Assembly (NCBI GenBank): GCA_000818945.1
Contig: KN805458.1
Coordinates: 1-64,000 of the forward strand
Length of the DNA stretch: 64,000 bases
From: Schizochytrium sp. CCTCC M209059
Taxonomy: Eukaryota; Sar; Bigyra; Thraustochytrida; Thraustochytriidae
Reading direction: 5' to 3'
Below, piece after piece: positions 20,615 to 28,320 of this stretch. Position 1 is the stretch's first letter; each line of letters opens with the position of its first letter. The notes beneath the pieces are model-generated. The model did no database searches and was not told the origin of the DNA. It saw only the letters and a list, made by a program, of their open reading frames with translations. The position numbers and the translations under genes are program-made.

Positions 20615-21252
20615 GATCGGGTCGAGGCGTGCGAGCGAGCGCGCGCGCGAGGAGCGGCGCGGTGTGGCCGGGAAGCAGGGAAAGAAAGCGGCGCGCGCCT
20701 GGCCCGCTCTCCTGCCTGTTACCATAAAAGGGCCAAGGCGGCAAGGCAAGCGGAGAAAGCAGAGCGAGAAGGACCGGAGCGGCGGCAAGCAAGACGTTGA
20801 CGACGACGGCCACGAGCGCCGGCGCCGGTGCGGGCGCAGGCGCCGGCGGGAGCAGGGCAGCGCGGGCAGCGCGGGCAGCGGACGCCGAGAGCTGGAGCGC
20901 TGAGAAGGCGCAGGCGCGAGGCACGTCGCGCGCGGGGGCGTGCGGCACGAACGCACGCGGCTCCGGTGCATCAACATCAAGATCACCACCACCGCCGTCG
21001 CTGTCGCCGACACTCGCGAGGGGGGTGCCGGGGCGAACGCAGGCCGCGCAGACGAGCAAGAAGGCCGGCTGCCGCGTCGGCGCAGCGCGTCTCAGCGGAG
21101 CGCGCAAGGCGCCCGCGGGCAAGCGCAGAGCGGCTCCTCCCGGTCCCGAGACGGACTTCTCGGAGCCAGAGCCAGCCGCGACAGCAGCAGCAGCAGCAGT
21201 AGCGACAAGCAAGCCACGAGGAGCCAGAGAGTCGCGCGCACAGGGGCAGCAG

Positions 21253-23268
21253 ATGCGAACGATGGAGACGTCTCTCGAAAGTCACGACAGCGACGGCCTC
21301 GAGCCAGACTGGGTCAGGCTGTACATAGTGCGACATGCCGAGCACGTCACGCCAGCGCTCGCACACCTCTCCGGCAAGGGCTCGCTGCAGGCGGTCGCCA
21401 TCGCAAACACACTCAAAGGCCGCAACGTGGACGCCGTCTACAGCAGCCCGCGCAGCTACGAAACTGCTCAAAACATTTGTAAAGAACTCAGGGTAAAGGT
21501 TGAACTCGATAAAAGGCTTCTGCCCTACGATGCTGGCGCTCTCGTTGGCCTGTCCATGAAACAGGTTGAAGAACGCATGCCCGACGTCTACAGACAACGC
21601 TTCGTCGAGCGCAATCCAGACTTCCGCGTACCCGAGGGCGAGTCGCTGAATGATCGTTTTCGCCGCGTCAAAGGCTTCATGGAGGAAATTGTCGAGAAAC
21701 ATCATGGAAAACAAGTCGTTGTCGTCACCCACGGCGGCATCATCGACGACCTCTTTCGAAATGCACGCTCGCTTCCCCCTTCGCAGCTCACAGGTCTGAA
21801 AAAACCCTACGGCTCTCTTTCCGTCCTACTGTATCGCAACGAAACCTTTGAGGAGGAAGTCTGGGGCGGCGTGAGTCACCTCCCCGAGGTTGTAGCCATG
21901 AGCCCCTCGGGTGGCCAGCTTTATCTTTTCCCCTTCCAGGTCGCCGGCAGCTTTCCCATGTTGCGCGGTGATCTCGGCGAGCTCTGCAAACCCGCTACGC
22001 AGGCTGAAATCGACACATACGACTGCATGGCCAGAGAGGCGCCAGAGATTTCCGTCTTTGCGCCGCGTTTTACCGGCAAGGTCATCATCGACGTGAAAAA
22101 CATTCTCGAAAATGACAACGCTCTCACACGCCCTCTTCAGTACATGCACGGCAACGACTCGAGCTGCCGATGTCTCACGGATGCCTTGCCTCGGAGTCAA
22201 TCGGGCTGCGACCCGGAAGACGCAAACGCGCCCTCCGCGCGCCCCAGGACCGACGACGCATCGATGGACATGGACATGGACATTGACATGGACCTGGATA
22301 TGGACATGGAGATGCAATTCGACGACGCAGATGGAAGCGACATTACCGAAAAAGATGACGCCGATAAAGCTGCGCACGAAGAGAAATGCAGAAGCGCAAA
22401 TAATGGCGCGATGCACCGGTCGTGGAGCATTACCTCTCTTTGGACGCGGTTCGCGGGCTACCGGAAGAAAAAGGTCGTCGAGGTCGAGCCGGGCAAGCTC
22501 GTCTACTTGGTCCTCGAGGACCTCACGCACGGCCTTATTCATCCTCACGTACTCGACTTGAAAATTGGCGTGCAGCAGCACAACTCGACCGAGAGCGCTG
22601 CGAAAAAGGCCAAAAAGCAAAAAAGAGTAGAAAACAGCACGTCCAAAACCGTCGGCGCGCGCATCGGCGGCATGCAGGTCTACGACGATGACAAGGACAC
22701 ATATATTTTAAGAGACAAGTATTGGGGCCGCGCGCTCGACGAGCAGGGACTCGAAGACGCGCTTCGAAGTTTTGTTCTCGACACGCGGTCCAACCAAGTG
22801 CGAGTCAAGGTTATCAACGACATTATTGTACAGCTCACGCTTCTCGAACGTGCCGTGAAATCGTCCTACTGGCGATTTTATGGATGCTCTGTACTCATTG
22901 TTTACGATAGTAGTGATCCCGAGGCGCAGCGAGACCGTTTCCCATCTTCCATGTCTGACTCGATCGCGACGCGTTCCATCGAGACAATGATTCCTGGTTC
23001 ACGACTGTCATCGCACCCACGTTCCCGCTCGCTCGATCAGATCCCCGTTCAGCCACCGTCACCTTCGCTTGAAGCGCCTCGCGACGAGCTTTACAAGCGG
23101 CCTCGCGACCCAAAATTTTGCGTTCAGGTCCGCCTGATCGATTTTGCCAAGTGCGAGCGCCACCGAGAGGGCTCCGACTATGATCGGGGTATGGTCTTTG
23201 GGCTCACCAATCTCCGCCACATGTTTTCCAGGATGCTCATCGAACATCCATCGCCATCCTGTACGTAG
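21253..23268 (+). CDS. Bifunctional histidine phosphatase - inositol hexakisphosphate kinase fusion
   Basis: Predicted 671 aa. Residues about 20-200 form a histidine phosphatase (phosphoglycerate-mutase superfamily) domain: VRHAEH with catalytic His28, SSPRSYETAQ, a GES motif near 129-131 and VTHGG with His160. Residues about 210-671 form an IPK-family kinase close to IP6K: the signature PHVLDLKIG (431-439), then GARIGGMQVY, DKYWGRAL, SYWRFYGCSVLIVYD, and the IDF metal-binding motif (629-631) followed by IFGL-like VFGLTNL. IP6Ks phosphorylate InsP6 to the pyrophosphate InsP7; the phosphatase half may remove phosphate from the same or related molecules. The motif P-x3-D-x-K-x-G is intact, so the kinase is probably active. 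An acidic Met-Asp insert (338-357) lies inside the kinase part. The frame is open further 5' without an ATG; the phosphatase domain begins right after the chosen start, which supports it. Confidence 0.88.
   Translation: MRTMETSLESHDSDGLEPDWVRLYIVRHAEHVTPALAHLSGKGSLQAVAIANTLKGRNVDAVYSSPRSYETAQNICKELRVKVELDKRLLPYDAGALVGLSMKQVEERMPDVYRQRFVERNPDFRVPEGESLNDRFRRVKGFMEEIVEKHHGKQVVVVTHGGIIDDLFRNARSLPPSQLTGLKKPYGSLSVLLYRNETFEEEVWGGVSHLPEVVAMSPSGGQLYLFPFQVAGSFPMLRGDLGELCKPATQAEIDTYDCMAREAPEISVFAPRFTGKVIIDVKNILENDNALTRPLQYMHGNDSSCRCLTDALPRSQSGCDPEDANAPSARPRTDDASMDMDMDIDMDLDMDMEMQFDDADGSDITEKDDADKAAHEEKCRSANNGAMHRSWSITSLWTRFAGYRKKKVVEVEPGKLVYLVLEDLTHGLIHPHVLDLKIGVQQHNSTESAAKKAKKQKRVENSTSKTVGARIGGMQVYDDDKDTYILRDKYWGRALDEQGLEDALRSFVLDTRSNQVRVKVINDIIVQLTLLERAVKSSYWRFYGCSVLIVYDSSDPEAQRDRFPSSMSDSIATRSIETMIPGSRLSSHPRSRSLDQIPVQPPSPSLEAPRDELYKRPRDPKFCVQVRLIDFAKCERHREGSDYDRGMVFGLTNLRHMFSRMLIEHPSPSCT
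22264..22320 (+). repeat. Coding ATGGAC-type repeat giving a Met-Asp tract
   Basis: In-frame degenerate ATGGAC hexamers encode about ten alternating Met-Asp/Met-Glu pairs within the insert that interrupts the kinase domain of the phosphatase-kinase fusion. Being in frame and degenerate at third bases, it appears to be kept as protein sequence. Confidence 0.9.
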
Positions 23269-23979
23269 ACGTCTTGTCCTCTTTTCTTCTCTTTTCTTTT
23301 CTTTCTTTCCCTTTTGTCTTTCAATCGCAAAACCACACACCGAAAGAACGAAGAGCCGAATGGAAAATATAGGACGAAACACAATTTTTGGGCCACGAAA
23401 CATTATGCCCCGCAAGCCAAGTCAAGGGCAAGCCAAGCCAAGCAAACACATGAAGACGACGATGACGACGACGACGACGACGACGAGTAGTGAGGAACGC
23501 AAAGCACATACGTTGTTAGCAAAGAATCACAGATGACAGAAAGACCTGCATTCGCCTCTGGAATCGTCCTTTTTCGCCGAATCAAATCTAATAAAAAGTT
23601 TATTCGAGCGATCAACGCTCCAGCAGCAGGCATCATGCGTACACGCAGATATCTGACGAATGTGTTGTTGCTTCTGTGTAAAAGGACGTGCATGCATTGT
23701 ATACCGATCAAGCCAAGCTAGAGACTAATAGACGAAAAGAAAGTAGATGGTAGATTTTCTTTCCTTTCAAGATTCAACGCTCTGGCTGGCTGCCAGTGGG
23801 CCTTTAACACAAAGCCTTCTTCTTTTCCCCCTATCTATCATTTTAGAAAAAAAGAAGAAGAAAAAAGAAGAAGAAGAACTACAGTTCCCAAGAAATCACA
23901 TGGCCGAGCCACCATCAGCGAGTCTAACCAAATGATACTTTTCTTTTTATTTTGTCTGGTACTACGCTTTTGCGCAGAT
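23269..23979. other. Tail-to-tail intergenic region
   Basis: This 711-bp spacer between two convergent genes holds CCAAG-type words at 23413-23443, an ACG trinucleotide run at about 23456-23488 and a purine-rich AAG tract at about 23850-23880. No gene was seen. Confidence 0.6.
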
Positions 23980-26900
23980 CTACGCGGAAACATCAATCTT
24001 GATGCCCATCGCCGCGAGCTCATTCGTCAGGTAGCGGAACACAAACGGGATGGTCGTCGCGAACCACTGGTCCGTGCGCTTGCAAATACGGCAACGCAAC
24101 GAGGTGGGGGCACCCATGGAAAACGAAGCGTCTCTACTCGAACTCATACCATGGCCCTGGTCCTGAGCACCGGTATCGTTCGAAACACTGAGAATAGTGT
24201 TGCAGCACACGTACGCGATGTGGCGATCACTGCAATTGAGCAAGCGATCGCGCATGATGAACGAGGTACCATGAGCCAGCAATGAATCACGTTCCATCTC
24301 GCCAAAACGCACACCACCACCGCGCTTGCGACCCTTTACAGGCTGTCGCGTCACGGGGTCGATCGGTCCCAGCGCGCGGACCTGCGACTTGTCGGAAACC
24401 ATGTGCCGCAGACGCTGGTAGTACACAAGACCAATGTAAATGTCAGCTTGCATCTCCGTGCCCTGTGTGCCCGAGTACAAGGGCTCCGAGCCGTAATAGT
24501 TGTAACCGGCTCGCGCCAGCTGTGCGCCAAAGTAGTCAATAGCCGTCTTGCCCTCCTCATCGCCCTGCATAGCAAAGGGCGTAGCGTCCTGGTAGACACC
24601 ATGCAAAGCGCCAGCTTTGCCTGCCATGGACTCAATAAGCATACCAATCGTCATGCGCGAGGGAAAGGCATGCGGGTTGATAATGGTATCCGGGGACATG
24701 CCCGACTCCGTAAACGGCATGTCCTCCTGCGGCCAAATCACACTGCACACACCCTTTTGCCCGTGACGAGAGGCAAACTTGTCGCCCACCGTTGGGTTAC
24801 GCTCATACCGGAGCGTAATACTCACCAGCCGCGCACCGTCCGCAACGGGCTCGCCCTCGATGCCGAGAAGGCGGATCTGATCCACCCATGCCGGCTCGGT
24901 GTCCTTGAACTTTTCCAAGCGCGCAGTTTTCTTCTCGCTATCCACCACGCAGGCAATTGGGTCTCCGTTCTGCAAAAATTGGCCCACAGCCGGCAGACCG
25001 TCCAGATCCAGCTTGTCCGTCACCTCGAGACCGGTTTCGGGATGCACATTGGAGAAGAATTGGGTCACTGGCGTGGCGCGGCCACGCGAGTCCTTCTTCG
25101 CCACGTCCAGGATCTTGGTCTTGTACACGCAAGCATGCGCAAAGCCACGGTCGTGAGAGCCTTTACTGATAATCATGGCATCCTCCATATCGTATCCAGT
25201 GTACGAAATGACCGCGACGACCGAGTTAGTACCTTGCGGGTACTCGTCCATCTGGAACGTCCCGTGGTTCTTGTTTTGCGTCAGCGGAGCCTGCGGCGTC
25301 TTGATGCGGTACAGTTTGTTGTCCGTGCGCCAGCGGTAATTGTGCGCCGGGGATCCCAGCGTTTGTTTGGCCATCTGGCACTGATACATGTTACGCGGGG
25401 ACTGATTAAAGTCCGAGAATGGGGTCATACTCGCCACCACGCTCAGCATACTCGTCGGCCAAATCTCCACGTGCGTGTCCACGCCAAGACGCACCTCTTC
25501 GGGGCGCACCGCAATCTCCATGAACGTCTGCGCGAGCGGGCCAATCAGCTCTACATATCCAGAGTCAAGATGCACGACGGGTCGCAACATGCGCGCAGCG
25601 CCCGTAAACAGGTACAAGCCCGGATAAGCACCGCCTCGCGCTGATTCCGGAATGAGGCAAACCTCCAAGGTTGCCGCGTAGTGCCGATGCGGGTCCTCCA
25701 CGCACTCGCGGAGGTACCTTGAGGTGTCAAAGAACTGCATTGGGCGCTGCATCACCTCCATTGCGCTGACACCGAGCGCGACCGTCTTGGCGCGCCGGAG
25801 ACGCGGCACGATCGACTTGGACAAAACACTGATCGGAGCGTAGCCAATAAGACGACCGTCCACCATCACCGGATGGTGACTGTATGGCGGGACGAGGTCC
25901 GCGCCGCGCGGCCCACTTGGGGCAACACCCCAAGCCACCAGATTCTTGACCAGCTCAGCCAGGGGGGACAGCAGAGAGTTCGCCTGCTCGGACACCAGCG
26001 AGGGCGTCAGCGACGTGACCGTCGAGGACGATTTGCTGCGCGACTTCTTCTTGCGCGCGCTGTTCTGCAGCACAAGCTGACTCGACGCCGCCTTGAAGCC
26101 TTGCAGAGGCCCGCCTCCACGCGGGTGATGCGTCACTACTGCGCAGAGCGCCGACAAATGGTTCAACAGACCGCATGGCGAGCCATCTGGTGTGTGCACA
26201 GGGCAGAGGTAGCCCCACGCCTCGGGGAGAAGCTTGCGCACTGCAGTAGTTTTCATTTCTGTAAAGAACTGGCCACGGTGCACGGACCGAAAGTGAGACA
26301 TGTACCGGAAACGGTTCAGCTTCTCGGCCACAATCGTGTAGCCTGCCGTCTGCATAAGATCCAAACCCGTCTCGCTAACCAGGTTGCCCGTTGCCATAAA
26401 GTAGAACAGCTTGCGGCCTACCTCTGCAGGTCGGTCCATCATGCGGCGCAGGACCTTGGGATCGTTGCGCCCAAGCGCATCCATAAAGGCCGCCTTATTG
26501 CCCGTCATCACGTTGATCTCGCGCAAAATCGCACCGCGAACGCCCAAAAGGTACTGTTCAAGGCGCTCCTTGAGAATCATGCCGTACACGTGACCGCTCA
26601 GCAGCAGCTCGTGATTGTTGAGCGCGTCAGGGTTGTCGACACCGACGCGTCCACTGACAAAGGCAAAGAGCTTGCGCAACATCTCGATGAGAAGGTTGAA
26701 TTTCTCTTGACCAATCTCTTCCTCGGAAAGAGCGCCCTCCTCGTCGCTCAGACGAGTTGCGTCTGTCGTTGCATGGCTGCGTGGCGCCGCAGAGTAGTTG
26801 TTGAGATGTACGAACACGTGCCGACGAAGAAGCACCTCGCCGGCCTCCTCGTCCGACATGAGCGGCGTCACCTCCGCAAGCACGGAACGGAACTGCGAAC

Positions 26901-27897
26901 CAAGGTACGCGCGGCACTGCTGTGCCGTAAAGAGCCGCAAATCCGCAACCTGTCGTAGACAGAGCTCCACGCGGTCGCTGATAAAGGTATCGCCATCCAG
27001 ATGCGCGCCGCGAAGAATGCTCGTGTAAATCTCGCGATCCGTCGCCATCGGTGGCTTGAGGGCCTTGAGCACGAGCATGGCAGGCAAAAAGTACTCTGCC
27101 TTGCGAATGCCAAGCTTGACCATGGCCGTGCCATCCAGCAGATAGTGCAGGGTCACGGTGCTACCAACCTGATCAGGGCCAACACACCGCATCGAAACGG
27201 CCTTGGTACTGAACGTAGGCCCGCGTTTCTTGAACGAGGGGCGGTCGACGGCCATAATATGGTTACGGCGGGGAATCTGCAGCAAACGCACCACACGCTC
27301 ATTGCCGTTGCAGACAAAGTAGCCGCCCATTTCAGTTGCATCTTCGTGGCGTCGCAGCATCTCCGCGGGCCCAAGACCACGCAAATGGCACTTGACAGAA
27401 CCCACCATGATGGGGACCTCACCAAGGTTGCGATTGAGGCGCACCACCTCACCGTCCTGCTCAAAGCACACGTTCGCAGAGAGCTGCGCGCCGTAATGCA
27501 TGTGGCGCGCTCGTGACTCGGAGGGAAAGATGCGCGAGTCCAGGGCCTTTTCGCTCTGAGACCGCGTGGGAAAGCCTACGTTCACCTCCTCGAGCCACAT
27601 GCGCAGCTTGCGTCCATTATCCCCGTCGTACACGAGCTCCCGCGCGCCGATGTCATTCACCGCATACGCGAGGCCCTCCGTCACCGCAAAGTTGAACGAG
27701 TCCACGTGCTGGGCCACCAATTCGTGCAGGTACTGCACCTTTTCCAAGTCCGGAAGCGGGTCGTTCGTCGACGACGGGTTCGTGCGCGGTCGTCTTGAGC
27801 TCGCCGACTTGTTCGACCTGCGTCTCCCTGTCGTCGCCTCCCCGCGCTTGCTGCCGCCACTACCGTGGGGCCTCTCGGGCGTCTTGTACGCCATCAT
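23980..27897 (-). CDS. RPA2: DNA-directed RNA polymerase I second-largest subunit (RPA2/POLR1B)
   Basis: Predicted 1,305 aa in one exon. The Pol I rather than Pol II/III identity follows from blocks such as EMGGYFVCNGNERVVRLL followed by PRRNHIMA, LPEAWGYLCPVHTPDGSPCGLLNHL, SPRNMYQCQMAKQTLG, and the C-terminal ELAAMGIKIDVSA that parallels the human POLR1B end. Catalytic-core segments are present: YTGYDMEDAMIISKGS (hybrid-binding, about 900) and GDKFASRHGQKG (about 1035). It forms the Pol I active-site half that makes the large rRNA precursor in the nucleolus. The N-terminal 70 residues are Ser/Arg/Lys-rich and not conserved. Oddity: the zinc-ribbon near the C-terminus has CRIC intact but the first pair reads V-C-C-N instead of C-x-x-C. 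The start is the double ATG at 27897/27894; the frame continues 5' for 116 codons but only from a TTG. Confidence 0.95.
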   Translation of the reverse strand: MMAYKTPERPHGSGGSKRGEATTGRRRSNKSASSRRPRTNPSSTNDPLPDLEKVQYLHELVAQHVDSFNFAVTEGLAYAVNDIGARELVYDGDNGRKLRMWLEEVNVGFPTRSQSEKALDSRIFPSESRARHMHYGAQLSANVCFEQDGEVVRLNRNLGEVPIMVGSVKCHLRGLGPAEMLRRHEDATEMGGYFVCNGNERVVRLLQIPRRNHIMAVDRPSFKKRGPTFSTKAVSMRCVGPDQVGSTVTLHYLLDGTAMVKLGIRKAEYFLPAMLVLKALKPPMATDREIYTSILRGAHLDGDTFISDRVELCLRQVADLRLFTAQQCRAYLGSQFRSVLAEVTPLMSDEEAGEVLLRRHVFVHLNNYSAAPRSHATTDATRLSDEEGALSEEEIGQEKFNLLIEMLRKLFAFVSGRVGVDNPDALNNHELLLSGHVYGMILKERLEQYLLGVRGAILREINVMTGNKAAFMDALGRNDPKVLRRMMDRPAEVGRKLFYFMATGNLVSETGLDLMQTAGYTIVAEKLNRFRYMSHFRSVHRGQFFTEMKTTAVRKLLPEAWGYLCPVHTPDGSPCGLLNHLSALCAVVTHHPRGGGPLQGFKAASSQLVLQNSARKKKSRSKSSSTVTSLTPSLVSEQANSLLSPLAELVKNLVAWGVAPSGPRGADLVPPYSHHPVMVDGRLIGYAPISVLSKSIVPRLRRAKTVALGVSAMEVMQRPMQFFDTSRYLRECVEDPHRHYAATLEVCLIPESARGGAYPGLYLFTGAARMLRPVVHLDSGYVELIGPLAQTFMEIAVRPEEVRLGVDTHVEIWPTSMLSVVASMTPFSDFNQSPRNMYQCQMAKQTLGSPAHNYRWRTDNKLYRIKTPQAPLTQNKNHGTFQMDEYPQGTNSVVAVISYTGYDMEDAMIISKGSHDRGFAHACVYKTKILDVAKKDSRGRATPVTQFFSNVHPETGLEVTDKLDLDGLPAVGQFLQNGDPIACVVDSEKKTARLEKFKDTEPAWVDQIRLLGIEGEPVADGARLVSITLRYERNPTVGDKFASRHGQKGVCSVIWPQEDMPFTESGMSPDTIINPHAFPSRMTIGMLIESMAGKAGALHGVYQDATPFAMQGDEEGKTAIDYFGAQLARAGYNYYGSEPLYSGTQGTEMQADIYIGLVYYQRLRHMVSDKSQVRALGPIDPVTRQPVKGRKRGGGVRFGEMERDSLLAHGTSFIMRDRLLNCSDRHIAYVCCNTILSVSNDTGAQDQGHGMSSSRDASFSMGAPTSLRCRICKRTDQWFATTIPFVFRYLTNELAAMGIKIDVSA

Positions 27898-28320
27898 CTT
27901 GCCCTGCCGGGTCCGACAGCTCTCTCGCAACTCGGCCGACCCGCAAGCAAGCGACCGAGGTAGCCAGCACCCGCCCTGCGCCGCGACCCCGACCTTGTCT
28001 GCGTCTCGCCGCGAGCCCTGGTCGCGCCCAGCCCTCGAGCTCCGCGCGCTCGAGGCTCGAGCTTTTCCTGATCTGCGCCTGGCTGGGCCCCACCCAGCCA
28101 GGCCGATTGATTTGCTTTGCTTTGCAATAAGACGTCCCCGTATCACTTGCGCGAGCGTGAACGCCAGCAGGACACAGAGGAATACAAGCTTGCCTGCTCT
28201 CGCGAGGCAGAAGTGGGACGAAGATCGACGTAGCTCGAGCAACAAACAACAACAGCAAGAGCATCAGCCAGAGCGACGGCTTCGGTAGAACCGAGAGGGA
28301 AAAAGGACGGAGACGCGCAC
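27898..28320. promoter_or_regulatory. Shared divergent promoter region RPA2 / giant C2-EF protein
   Basis: Only 423 bp separate the two start codons, which point away from each other, so both core promoters must lie here. No clear TATA box or known element was recognised. Confidence 0.5.

Larger units (their letters stand above)
18174..21252. other. Repeat-rich spacer with an assembly gap
   Basis: Three kilobases between UTP20 and the kinase-phosphatase gene, both on the plus strand. It holds microsatellites (TGCT at 18246-18275, GAGC at 18623-18650, TTTG at 18899-19458, GGCCA at 20079-20112), a 167-N gap and a 15-bp tandem array. Open frames here are repeat translations. The stretch from about 20382 to 21252 is extremely GC-rich and stays open in the kinase frame without any ATG; it is read as 5' leader or promoter. 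Confidence 0.65.

Noticed and set aside
20797..21252. 152-codon 5' extension of the phosphatase-kinase
   Set aside because: No ATG in it; Ala/Gly/Arg/Ser-rich translation of GC-rich leader; the phosphatase domain starts right after the ATG at 21253.
27898..28245. 116-codon 5' extension of RPA2 with a hydrophobic stretch
   Set aside because: It has no ATG; it opens only from a TTG. A signal-like segment on a nuclear polymerase subunit makes no sense.
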